Positions 54,008 to 62,322 of a stretch of 64,000 nt of DNA are shown here, one piece after another. Position 1 is the first letter of the stretch. The number at the start of each line of letters is the position of its first letter. This DNA comes from Fusobacteria bacterium ZRK30 (GTDB lineage Bacteria > Fusobacteriota > Fusobacteriia > Fusobacteriales > Fusobacteriaceae), in NCBI GenBank assembly GCA_024628785.1, contig CP102405.1, positions 744,001-808,000 of the forward strand, in the 5' to 3' direction. The notes under the pieces were generated by a model. The model made no database searches, was not told where the DNA came from, and saw only the letters and a list, made by a program, of their open reading frames with translations. The position numbers were made by a program, and so were the translations under genes.

Positions 54008-54044
54008 AAAAAGAAGGTGAAATTCTTAAATTTCATCTTCTTTT
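54008..54044 (+). terminator. Intrinsic terminator of the envelope operon
   Basis: AAAAAGAAGGTGAAATT pairs with AATTTCATCTTCTTTTT (one G-T) around a very short loop, ending in T residues. Confidence 0.8.
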
Positions 54045-54085
54045 TAAGTATCTAGGTAATTATAAAGTTTATAGAATAACTAAAA

Positions 54086-54137
54086 AATTATAAAATCTGA
54101 ATTGTGTTTATCTAGATGCAACGTTACGTTGCTTTTA
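54086..54137 (+). repeat. Dispersed intergenic repeat, copy 3
   Basis: ATTATAAAATCTGAATTGTG then TTTATCTAGATGCAACGTTA and CGTTGCTTTT. It shares about 45 of 52 bases with copy 1, contains the perfect inverted core GCAACGT/ACGTTGC, and lies 14 bases from the tRNA 3' end. Confidence 0.75.
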
Positions 54138-54150
54138 ATTTTATTAAGAA

Positions 54151-54227
54151 TGGTGACCCTGACGCGATTCGAACGCATGGCCTACTCCTTAGGAGGGAGC
54201 CGCTCTATCCATCTGAGCTACAGAGTC
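54151..54227 (-). tRNA. tRNA-Arg (anticodon CCU)
   Basis: Read on the minus strand: acceptor GACTCTG pairs with CAGGGTC (one G-T), D stem GCTC/GAGC, anticodon stem GCTCC/GGAGT with loop CTCCTAA giving anticodon CCT, a 5-base variable loop, T stem ATGCG/CGCGT with TTCGAAT, discriminator A and encoded CCA. Decodes AGG. Confidence 0.95.
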
Positions 54228-54484
54228 ATCCCATAGATTATATAATATTTTTTCAAAAAAAGAAATATAGTTTTTATTTTTTTTTGATTATTAGGAGGAA
54301 AAGTAGACAAAAAATTAGTTTTTTGAGAAAATCTTTAATTATTTTCTAAGAAATTAGTTATCGTTGATAGCTACATATGTTATAAAAAGTAGTTAAAAAA
54401 TGATACTTTTGCTTTTTTTATTTAAGAAAATTACAAAAAACTTTGAAAACTTATAAAATTGTGCTAAAATATATTGGAAACAAA

Positions 54485-54531
54485 ACGTATTCTTCGTTTT
54501 ATGTACAGTTTATGTACAGACGAAGAGACGT
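54485..54531 (+). promoter_or_regulatory. Hairpin with internal direct repeat in the DUF819 gene leader
   Basis: TCTTCGT (54491) pairs with ACGAAGA (54520), with an outer ACGT/ACGT pair. The loop carries two ATGTACAG units three bases apart. It lies about 40 bases before the start codon; two AGTTAAAAAC units follow. It may be an operator or an mRNA structure. Confidence 0.4.
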
Positions 54532-54572
54532 TGAAAATAGTTAAAAACAGTTAAAAACAGGAGGATATTCAA

Positions 54573-55790
54573 ATGATAACAAGTGTATTTAGTTATTTTT
54601 CGTTATTGATATTATTCATAACGGCAGTATTGTATTGTGAAAAAACATTAAAATTAAAATTATTCAAGGTTATACCGGGATTAACATTTATTTATTTTGG
54701 TGGAATGATAGGTGCAACATTGCACGTTTGGGAATTAACACCACAATTATCGAGTTTTATCGGACAATTAAAATATTTTTTACTACCAATGATGTTATTT
54801 TTATTACTATTAAAAAATGATATTAGAGATGTATTTAAATTAGGACCAAAGTTAATGGGTTCATTTTTAGCGGTAACAGCCAGTATCATAATTGGATTTA
54901 TAATTGTATTCGTTGCATTAAAATCAAGATTTGATGCAGATGCATGGCAAACATTCTCAATCTTATCTTCTTCATGGGTTGGAGGGTCAACAAATATGGC
55001 TGCTGCTCAAGCAGGATTAGGAGTAAAAGATGGATCACAGGCACTGACATATGCATTCTTAATGGATAATATCTGTGCATCATTCTGGTTAGTATTACTT
55101 ATCAGTTTGGCTCCAATGAGAGAGAAGTTTAATAAGTTCTCTGGTGCAAACAGTGATGAAGTAGATAAAATCATAAGTCATATCCATGCTACAGCAGCTA
55201 AAAATGAAGACAAAAGAGACTATGAATTTATGGACTTTATGTTAACATTAGGACTAGGTCTTGGAGTAGCAGGAATAGTATTAGTTCTTGGAAAACAAGT
55301 AGTTAACCCAGGTGGATTAACTGATGCGAACTTCTTATCTGGTCTTAGAGGATTCTTTAGTGGATCTGGATGGGTAGTAATCTTAGCTACAATGTTTGGT
55401 ATCTTAGGAAGTATGACTCCGTTAAAGAGAATCAAAGGAACTGACCATGTAGGTAGTGTACTTTTATATGTAGTAGTAGGATTAATAGCAACAGCAACAG
55501 ATTTCTCTACTATTGATATGGGTCAAGCAGCTATCTATATTGTAGCAGGTGTATTAGTATTATTATTCCATTTAGTGGTATTATTAGTATTAGCAAAAGT
55601 ATTCAAGTTAGATCTTTATATCTGTGGTATAGCTTCTCAAGCTAACGTAGGTGGATCTGTATCAGCTCCAATCTTAGCAGGAACATATGATGAAGCATTG
55701 ATTCCGGCAGGGCTTATGATGGGAATATTTGGATCGGCAATAGGAACGGTAACAGCTCTTATGTTAGCCAAACTATTAATGACATTATAA
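54573..55790 (+). CDS. DUF819-family membrane transporter
   Basis: 405 residues with about 11-12 hydrophobic helices. Typical DUF819 (YjcL-like) stretches are PGLTFIYFGGMIGATLHVW, the mid-protein SSSWVGGSTNMAAAQAGLGV (about 132-151) and the closing IASQANVGGSVSAPILAGTY (about 354-373). The two GG-S/T loops suggest a substrate or ion site in a repeated fold, as in CitS-like carriers. Substrate unknown. An ACAGGAGGATATTCAA box fixes the start. The codons of the second half are noticeably uniform, as in highly expressed genes. Confidence 0.88.
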   Translation: MITSVFSYFSLLILFITAVLYCEKTLKLKLFKVIPGLTFIYFGGMIGATLHVWELTPQLSSFIGQLKYFLLPMMLFLLLLKNDIRDVFKLGPKLMGSFLAVTASIIIGFIIVFVALKSRFDADAWQTFSILSSSWVGGSTNMAAAQAGLGVKDGSQALTYAFLMDNICASFWLVLLISLAPMREKFNKFSGANSDEVDKIISHIHATAAKNEDKRDYEFMDFMLTLGLGLGVAGIVLVLGKQVVNPGGLTDANFLSGLRGFFSGSGWVVILATMFGILGSMTPLKRIKGTDHVGSVLLYVVVGLIATATDFSTIDMGQAAIYIVAGVLVLLFHLVVLLVLAKVFKLDLYICGIASQANVGGSVSAPILAGTYDEALIPAGLMMGIFGSAIGTVTALMLAKLLMTL

Positions 55791-55810
55791 AAAAATAGAT
55801 AATAAAAACA

Positions 55811-55833
55811 GGAGAGTCCATTGGACTCTCCTA
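55811..55833 (+). terminator. Intrinsic terminator after the DUF819 gene
   Basis: AGGAGAGTCC and GGACTCTCCT form a perfect 10-bp stem around ATT, followed by ATTTTTATT. Confidence 0.85.
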
Positions 55834-55912
55834 TTTTTATTATCTGAGAAATTCTACCAGTGGGGAGAAAGAGCAAGATTTCTAGAAATAGCAATTTACT
55901 TTGGAGTAATAA

Positions 55913-55961
55913 AATTATAAAATTTTATATTAGACTATCTGGATGGAGCATTACATTGCTA
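55913..55961 (+). repeat. Dispersed intergenic repeat, copy 4 (diverged)
   Basis: AATTATAAAATTTTATATTA then GACTATCTGGATGGAGCATT and ACATTGCTA follow the same layout as copies 1-3 with more changes; the palindromic core is partly lost. Confidence 0.5.
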
Positions 55962-56522
55962 TACGATCTTAATATCGAAATCTCTGACTAATCCAACCAG
56001 GTCAGGGAGGGAAAATTTGGCTCCTTTAATACGATTTGTCAGAGGATTTATCCTATAATCAGCCGCTCCTTTAAAGTCAGCCCTTTCCAGGTTACATCTG
56101 TCAAAAGATGAACCCTCTAAATTTGAGTTATTGAAAGCAGCCTGACTCAGGTTAGTTTCAAAGAATAGACATTCCTTTAAAGTTGAATTTGAAAAATCTG
56201 TTTTATTCAGATCTAATTTACTGAGATCGCAATACTTTAAATAGGAATCAGTAAATGAGACTTCAACTATAAATTTATTGATAAGACTTAGATTGATACT
56301 GATAAGTTCAGAATTTTCAAAATTAAGGTCTATAAATTTAGAATCCTGGAAGGTGGAAGAAGTTAACTGGCAGGATTTAAAGGTACAATTTTCCAGTGTA
56401 GTTCCATTAAAACTTATCCTATCAAAAGTTATACCTTTAAAAATACAGCTTAAAAATTCACTATTTTCAAAAACTAACAGAGCTATATCTTCTTTGGTAA
56501 AGATCATATCTTCGTAATACAT
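55959..56522 (-). CDS. Pentapeptide repeat protein
   Basis: 187 residues. From about residue 30 to 150 the sequence follows the A/C-(D/N)-L/F-x-x pentapeptide rhythm: FDRISFNGTTLENCTFKSCQ, STFQDSKFIDLNFENSEL, LSKLDLNKTDFSNSTLKECL and SNLEGSSFDRCNLERADFKG. Such repeats build a right-handed quadrilateral beta helix and in some cases protect gyrase, like Qnr. This one is close in size and layout to Qnr-type and YjbI-type proteins (it ends in LPDLVGLVRDFDI). The start has AAAGGAAGTGATAT. Single-gene unit with a long AT-rich upstream region. Confidence 0.88.
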   Translation of the reverse strand: MYYEDMIFTKEDIALLVFENSEFLSCIFKGITFDRISFNGTTLENCTFKSCQLTSSTFQDSKFIDLNFENSELISINLSLINKFIVEVSFTDSYLKYCDLSKLDLNKTDFSNSTLKECLFFETNLSQAAFNNSNLEGSSFDRCNLERADFKGAADYRINPLTNRIKGAKFSLPDLVGLVRDFDIKIV

Positions 56523-57124
56523 ATATCACTTCCTTTAATATAATTTAAATCTTGTATATATAATTATTTTTTAATTAATTTATTGTATAGAAATTATATC
56601 ATTTCCTTTAAATTATATCTATTTTCTTGTTTTAATATCATATTCTCTATTATTTTCTAGGTATAGAAAAAAATTAATAAAGATTATATATTTAAATAGT
56701 TGATTTCAACCAAAATTCATATACATTTCCATAGATTAAATTTAATTTCATAAAAAATAAAAGTAATTTATGAAAAATTAAGAATATTCGAAAATAGAGA
56801 TAAAAAATATAGTTAGGTGAATAATTAAAATTAAATAGTCTGTTTCACAGGGACTAGTCCGTCTAAAAAAGAGTTTTATTTCATTTTTCTGTAATAAAAG
56901 TTATTTAAGTGATTGTTTTCTTAAGTAAAACATCACTATTTTAAACTTAATTTAAGTTTTTTAGGAATAACTTGTATTTTAAAACAAAACAAAATGCAAG
57001 TTATGTTACAGATAAACGAACTTTCGTGTCAAAATATAGGTTCTTGACTTAAAACCGAAAGAAGGTTATCATTATTGTACAATATAGTGAAAATTAACTT
57101 TATTGAAATTTAAGGAGGAAAGAA
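56523..57124. other. 600-base AT-rich intergenic region with inverted repeats
   Basis: No gene is visible. It holds a 17-base palindrome AAACTTAATTTAAGTTT at 56943-56959 and the hairpin listed next, and should contain the promoters of the divergent pentapeptide and OPT genes. Confidence 0.6.
56967..57004. promoter_or_regulatory. 14-bp stem-loop upstream of the OPT transporter
   Basis: ATAACTTGTATTTT pairs with AAAATGCAAGTTAT (one G-T) around AAAACAAAAC, about 120 bases before the OPT start codon. It could be a regulator site or transcript hairpin; no T-tract follows. Confidence 0.45.
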
Positions 57125-59041
57125 ATGAACGAGAAGAAACATCAATTTAAACCTTTTGTATCTATGGATACAGCGATGTCTGAAACTACAGCAGTTTCTA
57201 TAGGATTAGGAATCTTATTTGCAGTAATATTTGCAGCATCAAATGTATATTTAGGATTAAAGACTGGATTAACAATTGCAGCAGCAATTCCAGCTTCAAT
57301 ATTAGGAACAGGAATATTAAAGGCTGTATTTAGAAAGGATTCTATATTAGAAGCTAACTTAGTGGCTTCAGTAGCCGCAGTAGGAGAATCTATCGCAGGT
57401 GGAATTATCTTTACATTACCAGCTATTATTATATGGGGACATGATTTAAGCATGGTTTCTATAGCTATCATAACTATATTAGGTGGATTAATCGGAACTT
57501 TATTCGTAATTCCATTTAGAGAATATCTAATAGTTGAGGAACACGGAGTATTAATGTTCCCTGAATCAGTTGCAGCTTATGAGATTCTGGTAAATGCCAA
57601 TAAAGGTGGAGAAGGATTTAAAACTGTATTGAAAGGTTTAGGAATGGGTGGAGCTTTCAAATTCCTATCTGGTGGATTAGGACTTTGGTCAGAAGGACCA
57701 GTTTGGGCTATCACAAAGTTAGGAACAGCTTTTGGATTTAATGCAGTAGCATCATTATTAGGTGTAGGATTTATCGTAGGAACTGGAGTAGCTATCTTAA
57801 TGTTCTCTGGAGCATTATTAGCATGGTTTGGCTTCATACCATTAATCAAATTTATAGGTTCAGGAGCTACAACTCCTATATTCCCGGCAACTCAATTAAT
57901 ATCAGAGATGTCAGCTATAGCTATCTGGTCTAACTATATTAGATATATAGGAGCAGGAGCAGTAGCAACAGGTGGATTTATCTCATTAGCTAAATCAGCA
58001 CCAGCTATCATCAGCTCTTTCAAAGAAGCTATGAAAGGTTTAAAAGCAGAAAAAACTGCTCATAAAGTTGAGAGACAACACATCGATACTCCACTAACAT
58101 TTGTTGGAGCAGGAGCTATCGCAGTATTCTTAATAGTATGGTTATTACCATTATCAGCAGGAATACCTAAAGTAGGATTTATCGTATCATTCTTAGTAAT
58201 ATTCTTTTCATTCTTTTTCGGTGTAGTATCTGCAAGAATGACAGGAATCATGGGTGCATCAAATAACCCTGTATCTGGAATGACTATCGCTTCATTATTA
58301 GTAATCGCATCAGTTATCAAAGCAACTGGTGTAAACCCTGAATTAGGAAAAATCATGGCTATCATAGCTGCTGGTGTAGTTTGTATCTCAATTGCAACTT
58401 CTGGTGGAGTAGCACAAAGTTTAAAGCATACATACTTAATTGGTGGAACACCAAAGAAAATAGAGTGGTCAATGTTTGCTGGATTAGTAGTATCAGCATT
58501 TGCAGCTGGTGGAGTAGTACTTATGCTGCATAAAGCTTTCGGATTAGGATCGGCAGACGTTCCTGCACCTCAAGCTGGATTGATGAGAATGTTATCTGAA
58601 GGTGTTATGACAGGAGAGATCCCTTGGACATTGGTTATCATCGGTGTAGTTATCGGTATAGTTATTAACTTCTTAGGATTATCTATCTTACCTATCGCTT
58701 TAGGATTATACTTACCAATTCAATTATCAGCTGCTATCTTAACTGGAGCATTAGTAAGAGAAGTTGTTGAGATGAAATTTAAGAAAAATAAAACAGAGCA
58801 AAAAGGAAGAATAGAGAAAGGTATCTTATTATCTTCTGGATTAGTTGCCGGAGATGCTTTAATCGGTATATTACTAGCGGTATTCATCACTTTAGGAAAA
58901 GACTTATCTGCATTCGGAAGAAAATTTGGAGCTATCACTACAAATTCTACTGTAGGATTTGTAATCTTCTTAGCGTTAGCTATCTGGATCTATACTCAAG
59001 TAGTTTCTGGAAAAGCTTCGGATGAACAACTACCTGAATAA
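57125..59041 (+). CDS. OPT-family oligopeptide transporter
   Basis: 638 residues with about 14-16 transmembrane segments. The family opening FAVIFAASNVYLGLKTGLTI (about 33-52), GESIAGGIIFTLPAIIIWG and IPFREYLIVEEHGVLMFPESVAAYEIL are clear, and VVSARMTGIMGASNNPVSGMT is the conserved loop of the second half. It belongs to the prokaryotic OPT branch for di/oligopeptide or metal-chelate import. It is followed 38 bp later by a PqqD-like gene, probably in the same transcript. Confidence 0.93.
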   Translation: MNEKKHQFKPFVSMDTAMSETTAVSIGLGILFAVIFAASNVYLGLKTGLTIAAAIPASILGTGILKAVFRKDSILEANLVASVAAVGESIAGGIIFTLPAIIIWGHDLSMVSIAIITILGGLIGTLFVIPFREYLIVEEHGVLMFPESVAAYEILVNANKGGEGFKTVLKGLGMGGAFKFLSGGLGLWSEGPVWAITKLGTAFGFNAVASLLGVGFIVGTGVAILMFSGALLAWFGFIPLIKFIGSGATTPIFPATQLISEMSAIAIWSNYIRYIGAGAVATGGFISLAKSAPAIISSFKEAMKGLKAEKTAHKVERQHIDTPLTFVGAGAIAVFLIVWLLPLSAGIPKVGFIVSFLVIFFSFFFGVVSARMTGIMGASNNPVSGMTIASLLVIASVIKATGVNPELGKIMAIIAAGVVCISIATSGGVAQSLKHTYLIGGTPKKIEWSMFAGLVVSAFAAGGVVLMLHKAFGLGSADVPAPQAGLMRMLSEGVMTGEIPWTLVIIGVVIGIVINFLGLSILPIALGLYLPIQLSAAILTGALVREVVEMKFKKNKTEQKGRIEKGILLSSGLVAGDALIGILLAVFITLGKDLSAFGRKFGAITTNSTVGFVIFLALAIWIYTQVVSGKASDEQLPE

Positions 59042-59079
59042 TAAAAATTAATAAGCTACATTGAGAATAAGGAGCAAAA

Positions 59080-59421
59080 ATGAAAAAAAATGAAGAAAAT
59101 TTTCTAGATATTGTCCCTGTAAAACTTCATTTGGATTGTAAAAGGCAGGATGGAAACATCCATCTTGTCTTTACCCATACTAGTTTTCTTCAAAAGACTT
59201 TGAGGTGGATGACCAAAAAATCTAATACCAGTACCCTGGAATTGGATGGATTAGGTAGTTTAGTCTGGGAGAATATCGATGGAAAAAATACAATATATGA
59301 CATCATTAATATTCTTTTGGAAACAGAGGAAGATACATATGAATCTATGCAAGAAAGAGTATTTATGTTTATCAGAATATTAAAAAATAGAAAAATAATT
59401 GCTTTTAAAGAATTTGATTAA
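59080..59421 (+). CDS. PqqD-like peptide-binding (RRE) protein
   Basis: 113 residues. The C-terminal 60 or so residues (LELDGLGSLVWENIDGKNTIYDIINILL, then ETEEDTYESMQERVFMFIRI and LKNRKIIAF) match the PqqD winged-helix fold, used as a RiPP recognition element that hands precursor peptides to modifying enzymes. No radical SAM enzyme or precursor peptide is in the window. Placement directly after an OPT peptide transporter suggests a role in regulating or binding transported peptides, which is inference. A strong terminator follows. Confidence 0.82.
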   Translation: MKKNEENFLDIVPVKLHLDCKRQDGNIHLVFTHTSFLQKTLRWMTKKSNTSTLELDGLGSLVWENIDGKNTIYDIINILLETEEDTYESMQERVFMFIRILKNRKIIAFKEFD

Positions 59422-59425
59422 AAGC

Positions 59426-59463
59426 AAAAAACTCCTCCAAAACACAGTTTTGGAGGAGTTTTT
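59426..59463. terminator. Strong bidirectional intrinsic terminator
   Basis: AAAAACTCCTCCAAAAC pairs perfectly with TTTTGGAGGAGTTTTT around ACAG-type loop bases; it separates the convergent PqqD-like and PBP1A genes. Confidence 0.92.
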
Positions 59464-59486
59464 TTATCTACATTTTAACCTTAATT

Positions 59487-61547
59487 TTAATTGAACCATC
59501 CTTTGATTCCTTTAAATATCTTTTCAGTGATTGTATCAGGAACCTGTCCCTTTTTAAATAAGACTTCCCTTCTGAATTCCTTGGAAGCTCTCTTTATCTC
59601 TCCACTCCGGAGATCAATACTTCTACTGACTAATTCATCACTCTTGATATTTTCATCTATAAAATCAAATGAGGAAGGGTTATATATTCCCTTATCGATC
59701 ATTGTCTGATAGTAGTTTTTCCATAGAGGAACTGCCATACGTCCACCGGAGGAGCTCTTTGGCATAGGAGTATTGTCATCATAGCCCATATATACTACAG
59801 TGACATAGTCAGGGGTGAATCCGGCATACCAGGCAGATCTAAAGTCGTTGGAAGTTCCTGTTTTTCCACCCTGATCCACATTAAATCCAAGACGTGAGTT
59901 TAATTTTGCTCCCCTTCCAGACCCATGTTCTACTACTTTTTCAAGCATATAGGTCATGAGGGAGGTATCTATTGAATCATAGACATTTTTGCCCTTTAAA
60001 TCTTCATTTTCATAGATAATATTTCCATCTGTATCTTCAATTCGAGTAATAAAGGAATTTCTATGTGCAATACCACCATTAGCAAATGGAAGGTATGAAC
60101 TAGCTAACTCCAATGGGGTAGCACTGGTAGAACCTAGAGCTATTGTAAGATCTCTGGTAAATTCTACATTTACTCCTGTCTTATTAAAATTATCTATGAC
60201 ATCATCTATTCCCACATCGTTTAACAGCTTTACAGCTACTGTATTAATTGATTTTTCCAGGGATTGTATGAGGGTAATGTTTTTATACTTGGCATTACTA
60301 TAGTTTTTAGGAGACCAGTTACCATATTTGGTATTGGAAGCATCTATAATTTGATTCATAGTATACCCCTTTTCCAGGGCTGTATAATATATAAATGGTT
60401 TAAAGGTTGATCCAACCTGCCTTTTAGCATGGATACCACGATTAAAGTTACCGGATCTATAACCCTTTCCTCCTATGATACTCCTAACTTCCCCTGTCTT
60501 GGCATCCAAAGTAACCATGGCACCCTGGAGCTTTTTATCGGATTTAAATTTTGAATAACTTTCAAAGGTGTCCTTTGCAATTTTCTGCATCTCATTATCT
60601 AAAGTAGTATATACTTTGAATCCACCCCGGGAAAAGGTAGAGGGATCCACCAGATCGGCGAGCTTTTCTTCGACTATATCCATAAAGTCGGGAGCTTTGG
60701 TAGATTCTCTTTTTCTTCTTCCGTCTTTTACGATGACAGTTATATCTCTGTCAGGAAAAAAAGTTTTTTTGTAGTCAGCTTCCATAACAAATTTATGTTT
60801 TATAGCTGAATCATACTGATTTTGAGAGATATAATTTTGATTTAGCATAAGTTTTAAAATAAGGTGGGCTCTCTTCATGGCAGCTTTTAAATTTTTTCTG
60901 GGATTATACATGTTAGGTCTATTGGGAATACCAGCCAGCATAGCACTTTCAGCCAGGTTTATCTTTGAAATATCTTTATTAAATATATCTTTGGCAGCTT
61001 CCCTGACCCCATAGGACCCGGAACCAAAATAGATCTCATTGAGATATTTTTCCAAGATCTCATCTTTAGAATAAACTCTTTCGATCTCCAATGTTATGAT
61101 AACCTCTTTAAATTTACGACTGAATGTACGTTCATTGGATAAAAAGGCGTTTTTAGCCAGTTGTTGTGAGATTGTACTTCCCCCTTGGGCGATCCTTCCT
61201 CTGGAAAGGTTTACCAGAACTGCTTTTCCAAGACGCCATATGTCTACTCCATGGTGGGAATAAAATCTTCTGTCCTCAACAGAGATAAAGGCTTTTTGAA
61301 GATAATCAGGGATCTCCTCAATATCAGCACTTTCACCTTTTTGTTTAGACAGGTAATCTACAATCTGTTGATCCTTATCATAGATTATAATTGGTTCCGA
61401 AGCTGTGTAGGAGGTTATTTTTCCTTTGACACTAAAATATGTGATGGTTGTTAATGCTGTGAGACATAATATTAGCCCCAGGATGGCAATAAATATATTT
61501 TTCCTTTGTTTTTTCAAAAAATTGCTGATTTTTTTTACATAGTTCAT
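59487..61547 (-). CDS. Class A penicillin-binding protein (PBP1A)
   Basis: 686 residues. A membrane anchor (about 15-37) precedes the GT51 glycosyltransferase domain with SVEDRRFYSHHGVDIWRLGK (about 90), QGGSTISQQLAKN and AESAMLAGIPNRPNMYNP. The transpeptidase has the nucleophile in GSTFKPFIYY (about 387), SINTVAV and GKTGTSNDFRSAWYAG (about 560). It polymerises and crosslinks peptidoglycan outside the inner membrane. The C-terminus is short and basic. Single-gene unit. Confidence 0.95.
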   Translation of the reverse strand: MNYVKKISNFLKKQRKNIFIAILGLILCLTALTTITYFSVKGKITSYTASEPIIIYDKDQQIVDYLSKQKGESADIEEIPDYLQKAFISVEDRRFYSHHGVDIWRLGKAVLVNLSRGRIAQGGSTISQQLAKNAFLSNERTFSRKFKEVIITLEIERVYSKDEILEKYLNEIYFGSGSYGVREAAKDIFNKDISKINLAESAMLAGIPNRPNMYNPRKNLKAAMKRAHLILKLMLNQNYISQNQYDSAIKHKFVMEADYKKTFFPDRDITVIVKDGRRKRESTKAPDFMDIVEEKLADLVDPSTFSRGGFKVYTTLDNEMQKIAKDTFESYSKFKSDKKLQGAMVTLDAKTGEVRSIIGGKGYRSGNFNRGIHAKRQVGSTFKPFIYYTALEKGYTMNQIIDASNTKYGNWSPKNYSNAKYKNITLIQSLEKSINTVAVKLLNDVGIDDVIDNFNKTGVNVEFTRDLTIALGSTSATPLELASSYLPFANGGIAHRNSFITRIEDTDGNIIYENEDLKGKNVYDSIDTSLMTYMLEKVVEHGSGRGAKLNSRLGFNVDQGGKTGTSNDFRSAWYAGFTPDYVTVVYMGYDDNTPMPKSSSGGRMAVPLWKNYYQTMIDKGIYNPSSFDFIDENIKSDELVSRSIDLRSGEIKRASKEFRREVLFKKGQVPDTITEKIFKGIKGWFN

Positions 61548-61611
61548 TGAATAATCATTCCCTTTATTTTATTTTTATCAACTATATTATATCATGAATA
61601 TAATAAAAAAG

Positions 61612-61635
61612 GAGTCAGACATTTGTCTGACTCCT
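61612..61635 (-). terminator. Intrinsic terminator of the DUF2914 gene
   Basis: GGAGTCAGACA and TGTCTGACTCC form a perfect 11-bp stem; on the minus strand it is followed by TTTTTTATTATA. Confidence 0.9.
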
Positions 61636-61650
61636 CGGTCTTTGTTTGAG

Positions 61651-62052
61651 TTATTCAACGTTAAATTCTTTTTTAGAAAGAACGTTGTCATCCTCACCGA
61701 CTACCTCTACACTCCATTTCCCGGATAAAAATAAATTTTTTCTGGACCAGGTTCTCCACCTAGGTCCTGAAATTTTTAACGGAACACTGGCCATAAGGGT
61801 TTTTTCCCCATCTTCTTCTAGAAGGTACCAATTGTGATAGATAGTTTTTTCTGCCCCTATATCTTTAAATTCAGTATAAAAATAACCCTGGGAATACAGC
61901 TTAAAGGTATCCATTATTTTTACCGGTTCTTTTTCTGCAATTTCATTGGTTAAAACTGCTCTGCTGAGATAATAAGAACTTTCCCCATTGGGTTTTCCAT
62001 AGGCTGCAAGAGTCCCAAGAATAATTAGTATACATATCAATAATTTTTTCAT
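61651..62052 (-). CDS. Secreted DUF2914-domain protein
   Basis: 133 residues with a type I signal peptide (MKKLLICILIILGTLAAYG). The mature domain has AVLTNEIAEKEPVKIMDTFK, YTEFKDIGAEKTIYHNWYL, KISGPRWRTWSRKNL and GKWSVEVVGEDD. The order F-x-x-I ... H-x-W ... G-x-RWRTWSxK ... G-x-W-x-V is that of DUF2914. Function is unknown; it probably sits in the periplasm. Single-gene unit. Confidence 0.85.
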   Translation of the reverse strand: MKKLLICILIILGTLAAYGKPNGESSYYLSRAVLTNEIAEKEPVKIMDTFKLYSQGYFYTEFKDIGAEKTIYHNWYLLEEDGEKTLMASVPLKISGPRWRTWSRKNLFLSGKWSVEVVGEDDNVLSKKEFNVE

Positions 62053-62221
62053 AATTTTCTCCCCCTTTGAAATATTTATTATATAAATTTAATCTGAATA
62101 TAATTTACAGATATTCATTCTATTAATATTTTAGCCTTAAATCAAAAGTTTTACAAGTGTTTCTAAAGAATTAAGAAAAACTTATATTTTTATTAATTCT
62201 TTACAGTTGTGGTAAAAAAAC

Positions 62222-62250
62222 TTGTAAATATTCTATTTACGTTATATAAT
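62222..62250 (+). promoter_or_regulatory. Promoter of the iron ABC importer operon
   Basis: TTGTAA and TATAAT are 17 bases apart, 73 bases before the start codon of the binding-protein gene. No clear Fur box was seen. Confidence 0.65.
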
Positions 62251-62322
62251 CTTTTCATAAAGTTTGTTAGTCAAAGCTTTTTATTGTGGCTTACAAATTA
62301 AAATATTATCAGGAGGAAAGAA

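Noticed and set aside
54116-54349. 77-residue plus-strand reading frame
   Set aside because: It runs through the complement of tRNA-Arg and has no ribosome binding site.
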